Shown here one piece after another: positions 31,716 through 40,320 of a stretch of 64,000 nt of DNA. The notes beneath the pieces are model-generated. The model was not told the DNA's origin. It was given only the letters and a program-made list of their open reading frames with translations, and did no database searches. The stretch comes from JASHPR01 sp963833885 (GTDB lineage Bacteria > Actinomycetota > Actinomycetes > Streptosporangiales > Streptosporangiaceae): assembly GCA_963833885.1 (NCBI GenBank), contig CAWHZU010000036.1:186001-250000 (forward strand). Reading direction: 5' to 3'. How positions within the stretch are numbered: position 1 is the stretch's first letter; each line of letters opens with the position of its first letter. The position numbers and the translations under genes were made by a program.

Positions 31716-33412
31716 CCCTGCCCAGCGGGGCGCCGCCTGCCGGCAACGCGCCGAACCTCGGCCCGAATGTCTACGTGTTCAGCACCTCGATGTCGACCAC
31801 CACGATCCAGGACGACATCAACCAGGTCTACGCCACGCAGCAGTCGAACCAGTTCGGCACGCAGCGCTATGAGCTGATGTTCGAGCCCGGCACCTACAAC
31901 GTCACCGTGCCGGTCGGCTTCTATACCGAGGTCGTCGGCCTCGGGCAGAGCCCGACGCAGACGGTGATCACCGGCGGCGGGATCTACGCCAACGCCGCCT
32001 GGAACGGCGGGAACGCGACGGAGAACTTCTGGCGCGGCGTGGAGAACATCACCATCGACCCGTCCTCCGGCAGCACCGAGTGGGCGGTTTCGCAGGCCGA
32101 CCCGATGCGCCGGGTCGACATCGACGGCAACCTCGTGCTCGACGACGACACGTCGGGCAACACCACCAGCAACTGGTCGTCCGGCGGCTTCATCAGCGAC
32201 TCGATAGTCACCGGTCAGGTCAACTCGGGCACCCAGCAGCAGTTCCTGATGCGCAACGACCAGCTGGGCAGCTGGACCGGCTCGAACTGGAACATGGTGT
32301 TCGTTGGGAGCACCGGAGTCCCGGCGCAGAGCTTCCCGAGCCCGCCGGACACGACGGTGAGCCAGACCCCGACCGTCGACGAGAAGCCGTACCTGTACAT
32401 CGACTCGTCCGGGAATTGGGACGTGTTCGTGCCCTCGAACCGGACGAGCGCGCAGGGCGTCTCCTGGGCCAACGGAAACACGCCGGGGGCCTTGGTGCCA
32501 ATAAGCGATTTCTACATCGCGACGCCCAGCAGCACGGTCACGCAGATCAACGCCGCGCTGGCGAGCGGACAGGACCTGCTGTTCACCCCCGGCGTCTACC
32601 AGATCAACGGCACCATCGACGTCACCAACCCCGACACCGTCGTGCTCGGCCTCGGCCTGGCCACGCTGGTGTCGAACAGCGGCGACACGATCCTGCAAAC
32701 GGCCGACGTCAACGGCATCCGCATCGGCGGACTGATCTTCGACGCGGGCACGACGAACAGCTCCGTCCTCGTCCAGATCGGCCCACCCGGCTCCAGCGCG
32801 AGCCACGCCTCCGACCCGACCGTCCTGTCCGACGTCTTCGCCCGCATCGGCGGAGCCACCGTCGGCTCGGCCACCCAGACGCTGCAGATCAACAGCGACA
32901 ATGTCGTCGGCGATGACCTGTGGCTGTGGCGGGCGGACCATGGCAACAGCGGCACGGTCGGCTGGACGACCAATACCGCCGCCAACGGCCTGGTCGTCAA
33001 CGGCGCCGATGTCACCATGTACGGGCTCGCGGTCGAGCACTACCAGGCCGTGCAGGTCCAGTGGAACGGCAACGGCGGAGCCGACTACTTCTACCAGAGC
33101 GAGATGCCCTACGACCCGCCCAGCCAGTCCGCATGGATGGACGGATCCTCCGACGGCTATCCCTCGATCGCCGTCGCCAGCAGCGTGACCAGCTTCCAGG
33201 CCTACGGCCTGGGCGTGTACTGCTACTTCGACGTGAACCCGAGCGAGGTCAGCGCGAACGCGCTCACCTCACCGACCTCATCCGGGGTCCAGTGGCACGA
33301 CATGGTCACCGTCTCGCTGGGCGGCACCGGAACCATCGAGCACATCATCAACGGCACGGGCGCCACGGTGGACTCGGGCAGCACTGTGGCCGACCTGACT
33401 AGCTACAACTGA
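31235..33412 (+). CDS. Secreted protein with N-terminal CBM13 lectin and large beta-helix domain of unknown activity
   Basis: 725 aa. The GTG at 31235 overlaps the GH18 stop (GTGA). A signal peptide (KRQLLTALAVVALVLGLGAAAAHQA) is followed by one CBM13 module (residues about 45-160). The remaining 560 residues begin NVYVFSTSMSTTTIQDDINQVYA and contain ELMFEPGTYNVTVPVGFYTEVVGLG and later LLFTPGVYQINGTIDVTNPDTVVLGLGLATLV, so two pectate-lyase-like beta-helix halves are likely. I recognise this as a Streptomyces-type secreted family often mislabelled 'adenylyl cyclase' or 'coagulation factor 5/8'. No catalytic residues are known to me. Coupling to a GH18 gene and the shared lectin suggest action on the same polymer. 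Confidence 0.78.
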   Translation: MKRQLLTALAVVALVLGLGAAAAHQARGADAADAAAAAATGPIVGYEGLCLDDRSASTADSNPIQVYTCNGSNAQQWTVESNNTLEVLGKCLDVDGAGTANGTTVDLYDCNGTGAQVWEPQSNGELINPNSGKCLDDTGYGGSGTQVQIWACADTSNQQWTLPSGAPPAGNAPNLGPNVYVFSTSMSTTTIQDDINQVYATQQSNQFGTQRYELMFEPGTYNVTVPVGFYTEVVGLGQSPTQTVITGGGIYANAAWNGGNATENFWRGVENITIDPSSGSTEWAVSQADPMRRVDIDGNLVLDDDTSGNTTSNWSSGGFISDSIVTGQVNSGTQQQFLMRNDQLGSWTGSNWNMVFVGSTGVPAQSFPSPPDTTVSQTPTVDEKPYLYIDSSGNWDVFVPSNRTSAQGVSWANGNTPGALVPISDFYIATPSSTVTQINAALASGQDLLFTPGVYQINGTIDVTNPDTVVLGLGLATLVSNSGDTILQTADVNGIRIGGLIFDAGTTNSSVLVQIGPPGSSASHASDPTVLSDVFARIGGATVGSATQTLQINSDNVVGDDLWLWRADHGNSGTVGWTTNTAANGLVVNGADVTMYGLAVEHYQAVQVQWNGNGGADYFYQSEMPYDPPSQSAWMDGSSDGYPSIAVASSVTSFQAYGLGVYCYFDVNPSEVSANALTSPTSSGVQWHDMVTVSLGGTGTIEHIINGTGATVDSGSTVADLTSYN

Positions 33413-33429
33413 GCACGACGGGACAGGAC

Positions 33430-33464
33430 CCCGGCCGCATCCGGGCAGAGCCGATGCGGCCGGG
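33430..33464 (+). terminator. Strong hairpin terminator after the secreted-protein operon
   Basis: A perfect 12-bp inverted repeat (CCCGGCCGCATC at 33430-33441 and GATGCGGCCGGG at 33453-33464) with an 11-nt loop, 17 bp after the stop. TT follows. It also lies just beyond the 3' end of the convergent monooxygenase gene. Confidence 0.8.
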
Positions 33465-33493
33465 TTCCCCCCGGGACGCTCAGAGTTAGGCGA

Positions 33494-34732
33494 TCACCCG
33501 GGCACGGCCAGGTATCGAGCGAGGTAATCGGTCACCTCGCGCGCGTCGTCCTCTATGCCGTAGATGAACGTGGACTTGCGGCGCCGCAGCACGGGCAGCC
33601 CCAGCGCGTACAGCCCCGGGCTGTCCACCACACCGCCCTCGTGGCGAAGCTGGCCCTTGGCGTCGACCACGGGCACGTCGAGCCACCCGTAGTCCGGCCG
33701 GAAACCCGTTGCCCACACGATCGCGCGGATCTCGCCGCTTTGCAGGTCGAGCTGCAGCCGCGTCGACTCCGGCACGCGTGTCGGCGGGAAGCGCTCGGGA
33801 GGGCCGACCTCTGCGTCGCGCCCGCTGGTCTGGGCCCACTCGTCGAACGTGTCCAGCAGGCGCACCATCTTGAGGTCCGCGAGCGAGAACATGTTGCGCA
33901 GTCCGCCGGAGAACAGCGCGCGGCCGTCCCGCACTGCTGCCCAGCGCCCCACCAGCTCGACGCCCATCGAGGTGAGCGCGTTCAGGTCGAGCGTCGCCCG
34001 CTCGGGAGTCCCGACGAGCTGCGGTGAGGGCAGCCGCCGGGCCCGCGTGAGGTCCTCGAGCTCGTCGTACCTCTGGTCCCAGACGCCCGACGCGTCCATC
34101 CACCACAGCACATCGCGCCCGCGGTACGTGCGTGGCAGCCGCACGTGCTCCCCCACCGAGAGTGTTACCGGCCTGCCCGACTGCCGGAGCTCGGCGGCCA
34201 GTTGAAGGCCGGTCGCCGAGGCTCCAACGACGAGCACTCCCCCGTCGGGGAGCTGGGCGGGGTGCCGGTAACCGAATGGCGTCAGCTGCTCGACGGACGG
34301 GGGCACCGCATCGCGCAGCGCCGGCACCGCAGGCTGGTTGCACGCGCCGCTCGCGATGACGACGGTCCGGGCGTGGATCTCGCCGCTGCTGGTCGCCAGG
34401 CGGTATCCGCCGTCGGCCAGCCGCACCGACGTGACATTCACGCCGGTGCGGACCGGAGCAGCCGAGACCTTGGCGAAGCGCTCAATGAACTCGGTCACTT
34501 CGCCCATCGTCATGTAGCCGTCCGGTTCCAGCCCCTCATAGCGAAGGCCGGGCAGGCGGCTCTGCCAGTTGGGCGTGAGCAGCCGCAGGGAGTCCCAGCG
34601 TTCGCGGCGCCAGGAGTTCGCCACCTCGCCGCGCTCGAGCACGACGTGATCGATCGACCGGTCGCCGAGGAAGCGGCTTGCCGCGAGGCCCGCGTGCCCC
34701 GCGCCGATGACGACCGTGGTAAAGCGCTCGAT
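33494..34732 (-). CDS. Flavin-containing monooxygenase-like FAD/NAD(P) oxidoreductase, apparent AUC start
   Basis: About 412 aa. The FAD motif TTVVIGAGHAGLAASRFL lies only seven codons after an in-frame TGA, and no NTG codon exists between them. The first GTG (34642) would remove the FAD site. An ATC at 34730-34732, preceded by TGAGG at 7 bp, is the best start candidate. The second dinucleotide motif is LVVGASATGLQLAAEL, and the family motif IVWATGFRPDYGWLDVP is present. It resembles YUCCA/FMO-type putative monooxygenases (CzcO-like). It follows an OsmC-family gene by 57 bp on the same strand. The substrate is unknown. Confidence 0.82.
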   Translation of the reverse strand: MERFTTVVIGAGHAGLAASRFLGDRSIDHVVLERGEVANSWRRERWDSLRLLTPNWQSRLPGLRYEGLEPDGYMTMGEVTEFIERFAKVSAAPVRTGVNVTSVRLADGGYRLATSSGEIHARTVVIASGACNQPAVPALRDAVPPSVEQLTPFGYRHPAQLPDGGVLVVGASATGLQLAAELRQSGRPVTLSVGEHVRLPRTYRGRDVLWWMDASGVWDQRYDELEDLTRARRLPSPQLVGTPERATLDLNALTSMGVELVGRWAAVRDGRALFSGGLRNMFSLADLKMVRLLDTFDEWAQTSGRDAEVGPPERFPPTRVPESTRLQLDLQSGEIRAIVWATGFRPDYGWLDVPVVDAKGQLRHEGGVVDSPGLYALGLPVLRRRKSTFIYGIEDDAREVTDYLARYLAVPG

Positions 34733-34789
34733 GGCTGGACCTCAGTGCTTTCTGGAGCGCGCGCGTCGGACGAGCCGCCGCGCGGCCGC

Positions 34790-35338
34790 TCAGGCGACCT
34801 CGACGGTGACGTCCGTCGGGTTCGTCAGGGCGTCGAACACGGCCGAGCGCTTCACCGACTGGGCCACCAGCGCCTCGATGTCCTGCCGCGACGCGTCCGC
34901 GTCGATGTTGAACGTCACCTTGATGTCGTTGTAGCCGTTGCGGACGTCGCTGTCGGCACCGAGGATCCCGCGGATATCGTGCCCGCCCTCGACCGTGGAC
35001 TCGACCGAGCGCAGCTGGATGCCGCGGTTCTCGGCGACGGACGCTATGCCGCCCGTCAGGCAGCTCGCCAAGCCGACGAGGAGGTACTCGATCGGCGTGA
35101 TGCCGTTGTCCTCGGCCGCGAAGACCTCGGGGTGATCGGCTTCGAAACTCCACTCTTCCTTGTGGTTCTGCTCCTGCCCGAGGCCGAAGAAGCTCTGTAC
35201 CTTGATCTGGCTGTGCACGCCGCTCTGCCACTTGGCCGACGCGCGCCAGGTGAACTGGGCTGCCTCGGGCGCGCCCTTGAGCACTTCGCGCGCGTCGAGC
35301 AGCGCCTGTACGTTAACCCCATTGGTGACGGTAGTCAT
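34790..35338 (-). CDS. OsmC family protein
   Basis: 182 aa from the ATG at 35336-35338, which follows AAGGGAC. An upstream extension is open but unlikely, since it would overlap the metX promoter. The core TPIEYLLVGLASCLTGGIASVAENRGIQLRSVESTVEGGHDIRG is typical of the OsmC/Ohr fold and contains the reactive Cys. The second cysteine of classical Ohr peroxidases is not visible, so a thiol peroxidase role is less certain. It probably protects against organic hydroperoxides or handles a thiol-reactive compound, and it shares its direction with the monooxygenase gene downstream. Confidence 0.88.
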   Translation of the reverse strand: MTTVTNGVNVQALLDAREVLKGAPEAAQFTWRASAKWQSGVHSQIKVQSFFGLGQEQNHKEEWSFEADHPEVFAAEDNGITPIEYLLVGLASCLTGGIASVAENRGIQLRSVESTVEGGHDIRGILGADSDVRNGYNDIKVTFNIDADASRQDIEALVAQSVKRSAVFDALTNPTDVTVEVA

Positions 35339-35381
35339 TTCATGTCCCTTCGCTCTTATCCCCGATTCCCCACCAAGATGC

Positions 35382-35420
35382 TTGACAATACCTTGACCAG
35401 GGCAAGCTACGATAGCCCCC
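35382..35420 (+). promoter_or_regulatory. Promoter of a leaderless metX transcript
   Basis: A -10-like TACGAT (35408-35413) lies 7 bp before the metX ATG, with no ribosome-binding site between, so transcription probably starts at or next to the ATG. TTGACA at 35382-35387 is the best -35 but is 20 bp away, which is long. No S-adenosylmethionine riboswitch could be recognised in the 82-bp gap. Confidence 0.55.
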
Positions 35421-36641
35421 ATGGCGGAGCCAGCCTCGACGCTCACGGCCGGCTCGGTCGGCACAGTCGAAACGCAATACCTTGACCTGCCGGAGCCGGT
35501 ACGGCTCGACTGCGGGCGAGAACTACATCCTATTCGCGTCGCCTATGAAACCTACGGTGCCCTCGCACCGCAGCGTGACAATGTCATCCTGGTGTGCCAC
35601 GCGCTCAGCGGTGACGCCCACGCGGCAGGCTTCGCAAAGACACCACCGGATGAGAGCACGCGCGACGGGTTCGCGGCCGAAGACCGCGACGGCACGGCCG
35701 GCAAGGGCCTCGGCTGGTGGGACGGGATGATCGGCCCGGGCAAGGCATTCGACACCGACCGCTTCTTCGTCGTCTCCACAAACCTGCTTGGCGGCTGCCG
35801 CGGGACGACGGGGCCGTCATCGATCGACCCGGCGACGGGCAAGCCGTACGGGCCGGACTTTCCCGTGATCACCGTCGCGGACATGGTGCGGACCGAGCGC
35901 GCGTTCCTGGACGCACTCGGGATCGAGCGACTGGCGGCCGTGGCCGGGGGCTCGCTCGGCGGGATGCAGGCGTTCGAGTGGGCGATCCTGTTCCCCGATC
36001 AGGTCGATGCGATCGTGCCGATCGCCAGCACGCACGCCCTCCAGCCGCAGGGGGTCGCCTGGAACGCGATCGCGCGTGAGGCCATCCTGCGCGACCCGGC
36101 CTGGCAGGGCGGCCGCTACTACGGCACGGGCCGGACGCCCGATGCGGGCATGGGCGTGGCACGGATGGTCGGCCACGTCACCTACCTGTCCGGGCCGGCG
36201 CTGGCCGACAAGTTCGGCCGTCGGCTGCAGTTCGCCGACGACATCCGCTACACGATCACCGAGCCGGAGTTCCAGGTCGAGAGCTACCTGCGCCACCAGG
36301 CCGACTCGTTCGTCAAGCGCTTCGACGCCAACACCTACGTCTACACGTCGCGCGCGCTGACGTATTTCGATCTCGCGCGGCAGTACGGCGGCGGGTCGCT
36401 GGCGCGGGCGCTCGACGGCGTTTCCGCGCGGACGCTGCTGATCGCATTCAGTTCCGACTGGCTGTACCCGCCGTCCGCGTCGGAGGAGATCGCCCACGCG
36501 CTGCACGCGGCCGGCAAGCACGCCGAACTCCACGTGATCGAGGCGCCCTACGGCCACGACTGCTTCCTGCTCGAGGAGGCGCGGCAGACGCCGATTATCC
36601 GCCGGTTCCTGGGCATGCATAGCCTGGCCGAAGGCGAGTGA
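35421..36641 (+). CDS. metX: Homoserine O-acetyltransferase
   Basis: 406 aa. The alpha/beta-hydrolase core has the family-specific NVILVCHALSGDAH, GWWDGMIGPGKAFDTDRFFVV and LLGGCRGTTGPSS. The triad is Ser178 in GGSLGGMQ, Asp346 in SDWLYPP and His379 in GHDCFL. It transfers acetyl from acetyl-CoA to homoserine, the activation step of methionine synthesis. The metY gene follows 55 bp downstream and uses the product. Succinyl specificity cannot be fully excluded from sequence, but actinobacterial MetX with this layout normally uses acetyl-CoA. Confidence 0.93.
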   Translation: MAEPASTLTAGSVGTVETQYLDLPEPVRLDCGRELHPIRVAYETYGALAPQRDNVILVCHALSGDAHAAGFAKTPPDESTRDGFAAEDRDGTAGKGLGWWDGMIGPGKAFDTDRFFVVSTNLLGGCRGTTGPSSIDPATGKPYGPDFPVITVADMVRTERAFLDALGIERLAAVAGGSLGGMQAFEWAILFPDQVDAIVPIASTHALQPQGVAWNAIAREAILRDPAWQGGRYYGTGRTPDAGMGVARMVGHVTYLSGPALADKFGRRLQFADDIRYTITEPEFQVESYLRHQADSFVKRFDANTYVYTSRALTYFDLARQYGGGSLARALDGVSARTLLIAFSSDWLYPPSASEEIAHALHAAGKHAELHVIEAPYGHDCFLLEEARQTPIIRRFLGMHSLAEGE

Positions 36642-36696
36642 GGGGCGGGGAGGGATGGGTGGGGAAGACGAGATTGGGAACGAGGAAGGATCCAAC

Positions 36697-38034
36697 GTGA
36701 CCGACAATGGCTCGCGGCCCGAGGAAGCGCGCGCTTTCGGGTTCGAGACGCGGCAGCTGCACGCCGGGCAACGGCCCGACCCGAACACGGGAGCGCGTGC
36801 CGTGCCGATCTTCCAGACGACCAGTTACGTGTTCGAGGACCCGGAATCGGCGGCGGCATACTTCAACCTGCAGGAGTACGGGAACACGTACTCGCGCATC
36901 ATGAATCCGACCGTCGCGGTGTTCGAGGAGCGGGTGGCGAACCTCGAGGGCGGCTGCGGTGCGGTCGCGTTCGCCAGCGGGCTCGCGGCGCAGGCCGCCG
37001 CGCTGTTCACGCTGCTGGAGCCGGGTGACCACATCGTCTCGTCCTCGGCGCTGTACGGCGGGACGGTGAACCAGTTCAAGCACGTGCTGCGCAAGATGAA
37101 CGTTGAGCTGACGTGGGTCGATCCCGACGACCCGGATGCCTGGCGGGACGCGATCCGCCCGAACACGAAGGCGTTCTTCGCCGAGACGATCGGTAACCCC
37201 GCCGGGAACGTGCTGGATATCGAGACTGTCGCGTCGATCGCGCACTCCAGCGACCTTCCGCTGATCGTGGACAACACGTTCGCGACGCCGTATCTGTGCC
37301 GCCCGATCGAATGGGGCGCCGACATCGTGATCCACTCGGCGACCAAGTTCATCGGCGGGCACGGCACCAGCATCGGCGGCGTCGTCGTCGAGGCCGGCAC
37401 GTTCAACTGGTCCAATGGGCGGTTCCCGGTGGTCGCGGACCCGTCCCCCGCCTACCACGGCCTGCAGTTCCATGAGACATTCGGAACGTATGGGTACCTC
37501 ATGAAGCTCCGCGCCGAGACCCTTCGCGACCTCGGCGGCGCACTCTCGCCGTTCAACGCGTTCCTGTTCCTGCAGGGGCTCGAGACGCTCTCGCTCCGGA
37601 TGGAACGCCACGTCAACAATGCGATGGTGGTCGCGGAGTACCTCAGGACCCATGAGCTGGCGTCTAACGTGACCTACCCCGGCCTGCCGTCGAGCCGGTA
37701 CCGGCCGCTGGTGGAGAAGTACCTGCCGCGCGGCGCCGGGGCGGTGTTCTCGTTCGACTGCGCCGGCGGCCGGGACGGCGGGCAGGACCTGATCCGGGGC
37801 ATGACGCTCTGGTCCCACCTGGCGAACGTCGGCGACGCGAAGAGCCTCATCATCCACCCGGCCAGCACGACACACCGGCAGCTGAGCGACGACGAGCTGC
37901 GGGCGGCCGGTGTCGGGCCGGGGACCGTGCGGCTGTCGGTCGGCACGGAGTCCGTCGAGGACCTGATCTGGGATCTGGAACAGGGCTTCACGTTCGTCGC
38001 CGCCACGGCGCAGAAGAAGGTAGCGACGGCATGA
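36697..38034 (+). CDS. metY: O-acetylhomoserine sulfhydrylase (aminocarboxypropyltransferase)
   Basis: 445 aa from the GTG at 36697, which has GAAGGA at about 6 bp. The ATG at 36655 is an in-frame alternative giving 459 aa. The Cys/Met-metabolism PLP fold is clear: FETRQLHAGQRPDPNTGARAVPI, SRIMNPTVAVFEERVANLEGG, FAETIGNPAGNVLDI, and the Schiff-base lysine K217 in SATKFIGGHG. It makes homocysteine from O-acetylhomoserine and sulfide. It lies directly after metX and overlaps the CoA-binding gene by ATGA, so the three are probably one transcript. Confidence 0.94.
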   Translation: MTDNGSRPEEARAFGFETRQLHAGQRPDPNTGARAVPIFQTTSYVFEDPESAAAYFNLQEYGNTYSRIMNPTVAVFEERVANLEGGCGAVAFASGLAAQAAALFTLLEPGDHIVSSSALYGGTVNQFKHVLRKMNVELTWVDPDDPDAWRDAIRPNTKAFFAETIGNPAGNVLDIETVASIAHSSDLPLIVDNTFATPYLCRPIEWGADIVIHSATKFIGGHGTSIGGVVVEAGTFNWSNGRFPVVADPSPAYHGLQFHETFGTYGYLMKLRAETLRDLGGALSPFNAFLFLQGLETLSLRMERHVNNAMVVAEYLRTHELASNVTYPGLPSSRYRPLVEKYLPRGAGAVFSFDCAGGRDGGQDLIRGMTLWSHLANVGDAKSLIIHPASTTHRQLSDDELRAAGVGPGTVRLSVGTESVEDLIWDLEQGFTFVAATAQKKVATA

Positions 38035-38513
38035 CCGATCTCGCCCGGTACCAGGACCCGCTGACGATCCAGCGGGTTCTCCTCACGTCCAAGACGATCG
38101 CGATCGTGGGCCTGTCCGACAACGAGCTGCGGGCCAGCCACTTCGTCGGCTACTACCTCAAACGGCACGACTACCGCGTGATCCCGGTCAATCCGCGCCA
38201 GACCGAGATCCTCGGGCAAAAGTGCTACCCGAGCCTGCTGGACGTCCCCGAGCCAGTGGACATCGTGGACGTTTTCCGCGCGCCGGACGCGCTGCCAGGG
38301 ATCGCGCGGGACGCCGTGGCGATCCACGCCGGCACGCTCTGGTGCCAGTTCGGCGTGATCAACGCCGACGGCGCCCGGATCGCCGAGGAGGGCGGCCTGA
38401 CGGTGATCATGGACCGCTGCCTCAAGGTGGAGCACGCACGCTACCTGGGCCGGATGCACTGGCTCGGCTTCAACACCCAGCGCATCACATCCGTCCGTTC
38501 CGGGATCCAGTAG
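38031..38513 (+). CDS. CoA-binding domain protein (YccU/CoA_binding_2 family)
   Basis: 160 aa. A single Rossmann-like CoA-binding domain is visible: TSKTIAIVGLSDNELRASHFVGYYLKRHDYRVIPVNPRQTEILG, then VDIVDVFRAPDALPGIARDAVAIHAGTLWCQFGVIN and MDRCLKVEHAR. The overlap with metY (ATGA) suggests co-translation. This small protein follows metX/metY in many genomes, and its role there is not established. It could bind CoA or act as a regulator of acetyl-CoA use. Confidence 0.88.
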   Translation: MTDLARYQDPLTIQRVLLTSKTIAIVGLSDNELRASHFVGYYLKRHDYRVIPVNPRQTEILGQKCYPSLLDVPEPVDIVDVFRAPDALPGIARDAVAIHAGTLWCQFGVINADGARIAEEGGLTVIMDRCLKVEHARYLGRMHWLGFNTQRITSVRSGIQ

Positions 38514-38520
38514 CCTTTTT

Positions 38521-39033
38521 GTGGTGACAGCTACCTCGCCACTGGCAGATGAAGACCTGGTCGCCGTAGCCGGAGAGCGGGAGACGCTCGAAGGGTTCCT
38601 CGAGTACCACCGCAAGGCGCTGAGCGGAAAGCTTCGCGGCCTGTCCGAGGAGGACGCCCGGCGGCGCCTGGTGCCCTCGCTGACCACCATGCTCGGGCTG
38701 GTCCGGCACGCCGCGGCCGTGGAACGCAACTGGTTCCAGCACTACCTGGGCGGCAGGCCGCGCGAGGAGATCACCGGGAACGCCCGCGGTGACGCCCCGA
38801 GCTGGGACGTTGCTGGCCAGACCATCGCCGGCGTCATCGCCGAGTTCGACAGCGCCTGCGCGGCATCCCGGCAGATCGCGGCGAACTTCGCGCTGGATCA
38901 GACGGTGCCGCATGACCAGCTGGGCGAGGTATCACTGCGCTGGATCTACGTGCACATCATCCGGGAGCACGCCCGGCACATCGGGCATGCCGACATCATC
39001 CGGGAGCAGCTCGACGGCGCGACCGGCGACTAG
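38521..39033 (+). CDS. DinB-like (DUF664) family protein
   Basis: 170 aa from the GTG at 38521. Metal-binding histidines typical of the DinB/YfiT four-helix fold are visible in GLVRHAAAVERNWFQHYLGG and in HIIREHARHIGHADIIREQ at the end. It starts 7 bp after the CoA-binding gene. No ribosome-binding site is seen, so it is either translated by coupling or leaderless from the T-rich stretch just upstream. Actinobacterial members of this fold include mycothiol- and bacillithiol-dependent transferases; the exact activity here is unknown. Confidence 0.87.
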   Translation: MVTATSPLADEDLVAVAGERETLEGFLEYHRKALSGKLRGLSEEDARRRLVPSLTTMLGLVRHAAAVERNWFQHYLGGRPREEITGNARGDAPSWDVAGQTIAGVIAEFDSACAASRQIAANFALDQTVPHDQLGEVSLRWIYVHIIREHARHIGHADIIREQLDGATGD

Positions 39034-39050
39034 CAGGCGAGCCGACGCCC

Positions 39051-39308
39051 TCAGCCGGTGGTCGGCGGGTCTCCGCTATCCTCGCCGACCCCCGGGAGGT
39101 AGGGCGTGACCATCTCGATAAGGCGCTGTGGCACGGTAGCCAGCCGAGCGGCGGCGGCGCGCATGTCTTCGTCGGTCGTGCTGCCGATCAGGTCGGTTTC
39201 CTCGGCGGTGAAGGGCCTGCCGTCGCGGTGCACGAATCGCTGGTCGGCGCCGTCGCCCTTTACCTCGAAGTCGGTGAGCAGCGCGACTACTTCGGGTCGA
39301 GCGGCCAT
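39051..39308 (-). CDS. Small conserved-looking hypothetical protein
   Basis: 85 aa from the ATG at 39306-39308, which has AAGAGAGGGAATCACC before it. A longer frame reaches 39461 but lacks a better start signal. The protein is acidic, with VVALLTDFEVKGDGADQRFVHRDGRPFTAEETDLIG. It has no signal peptide or membrane segment. I do not recognise the family. It is convergent with the DinB-like gene, with 17 bp between the stops. Confidence 0.6.
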   Translation of the reverse strand: MAARPEVVALLTDFEVKGDGADQRFVHRDGRPFTAEETDLIGSTTDEDMRAAAARLATVPQRLIEMVTPYLPGVGEDSGDPPTTG

Positions 39309-39488
39309 GGTGATTCCCTCTCTTGGCTTGCGCGGGCGCTCAGCGAGCCGCCCCGTGGCGACCTGCCCCAGGGCCACTCTTGCACAAGAATCAGCCGCTG
39401 CAGGTGGCCGACCCAGTCGGTATCCGGCCGACCTGTCCCTGCGGCTTAGCGTGGTGATCATTAGCCGGCGGCGGATATCCTGAATGAC

Positions 39489-39824
39489 ATGGAGAGCAGC
39501 CGGGCGAGTGACAAAATCCCCGGAGCTAGGGTGCGCTTCAAGCGCCCGGTACCAGCCGAGGTCTCATCCGGCGCCAGGCCACGGGAGTGGCTGGCGCTCC
39601 CTGACGGGGCTGTCCAGGAAGCCAAGACCGAGGGGCCCGCTCTTGCTCTGGTCGGAACTCCCCTGCCGTATCAGCCAGGCCGCGCCGAGCGGCGCAGCGG
39701 CACGCCCAGCGAGGTCATAACAGCCGACCGCGTGCCTAATTCGTGCACGTGCTCGTGGGCATATTCTCACGGAAAACTGACTTTGAAACACTATAACGCG
39801 GCATGCCAGGTACACCCGGCCTGA
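39489..39824 (+). CDS. Hypothetical small protein with possible zinc-ligand pattern
   Basis: 111 aa from the ATG at 39489. The region near the end, CTCSWAYSHG followed by HYNAACQVH, has a Cys-X-Cys and Cys-X2-His arrangement that could bind zinc. A TATCCT box ends 7 bp before the ATG, which would suit a leaderless transcript. The 3' end overlaps the convergent methyltransferase-like gene by 89 bp, which weakens the case. No family was recognised; this call is tentative. Confidence 0.3.
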   Translation: MESSRASDKIPGARVRFKRPVPAEVSSGARPREWLALPDGAVQEAKTEGPALALVGTPLPYQPGRAERRSGTPSEVITADRVPNSCTCSWAYSHGKLTLKHYNAACQVHPA

Positions 39825-40290
39825 GAACGAGCCCATGATTCGCCGGGCCGCTGAACTCGAGCGTCACCCGTTCCGACATGCCGCCGAGAGAATTGTGGAA
39901 CTCGCTGATCTGCTGGATTAGCTCATCACGCCCTAGGCGGCGGTCGCGGGCCCAGAAATTACAGCACGGCACGACCAGCACGGCCACCGTTGCCGCAGAT
40001 TCGACGACGCTCCGCAGAGCCTGGTCGGGGTGCAGACCCACGACCAGGTCGTAATAGTCGGCCATCGCCGGCGTATAAAGCTCGGCCCTGGCCGGCACCC
40101 CTTTCAGCGCCCAGCCGCGCGGATCAACAACCTCCGCCTCGAAGCCAAAGCGCTTGCGGAGTATCCGGGTCAGCATTCCCTGGCCGCCGGCCACGTCAGC
40201 GACGTACCGCGCACCCGGAAAGCGATCGGCTATGAAACGCGCGACCACCTCGAAGCGGGCCGGATCTCCGTGAAAGCGGTGCCGGGTCAT
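39736..40290 (-). CDS. SAM-dependent methyltransferase-like protein
   Basis: 184 aa from the ATG at 40288-40290, with GGGAG just upstream. A class I methyltransferase motif I is seen in ARYVADVAGGQGMLTRILRKRFG, an acidic end to strand 2 in AEVVDPRG, and DYYDLVVGLHPDQALRSVVESA as the post-I region. VAVLVVPCCNFWARDRRLGRDEL follows, similar to small RNA- or metabolite-modifying methyltransferases. It is short compared with most class I enzymes. The 40321-40476 gene lies upstream on the same strand, with 30 bp between. Confidence 0.65.
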   Translation of the reverse strand: MTRHRFHGDPARFEVVARFIADRFPGARYVADVAGGQGMLTRILRKRFGFEAEVVDPRGWALKGVPARAELYTPAMADYYDLVVGLHPDQALRSVVESAATVAVLVVPCCNFWARDRRLGRDELIQQISEFHNSLGGMSERVTLEFSGPANHGLVLRPGVPGMPRYSVSKSVFRENMPTSTCTN

Positions 40291-40320
40291 CAAGCTCCCA
40301 ACCGCGGGCGTGCCGCCAGA

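Noticed and set aside
30944..33040. 698-codon antisense frame opposite the secreted beta-helix protein
   Set aside because: No recognisable domain, and the plus-strand frame has a signal peptide, a lectin module and family similarity.
35339..35420. S-adenosylmethionine riboswitch ahead of metX
   Set aside because: The gap is only 82 bp and the promoter lies next to the ATG, leaving no transcribed leader for a riboswitch.
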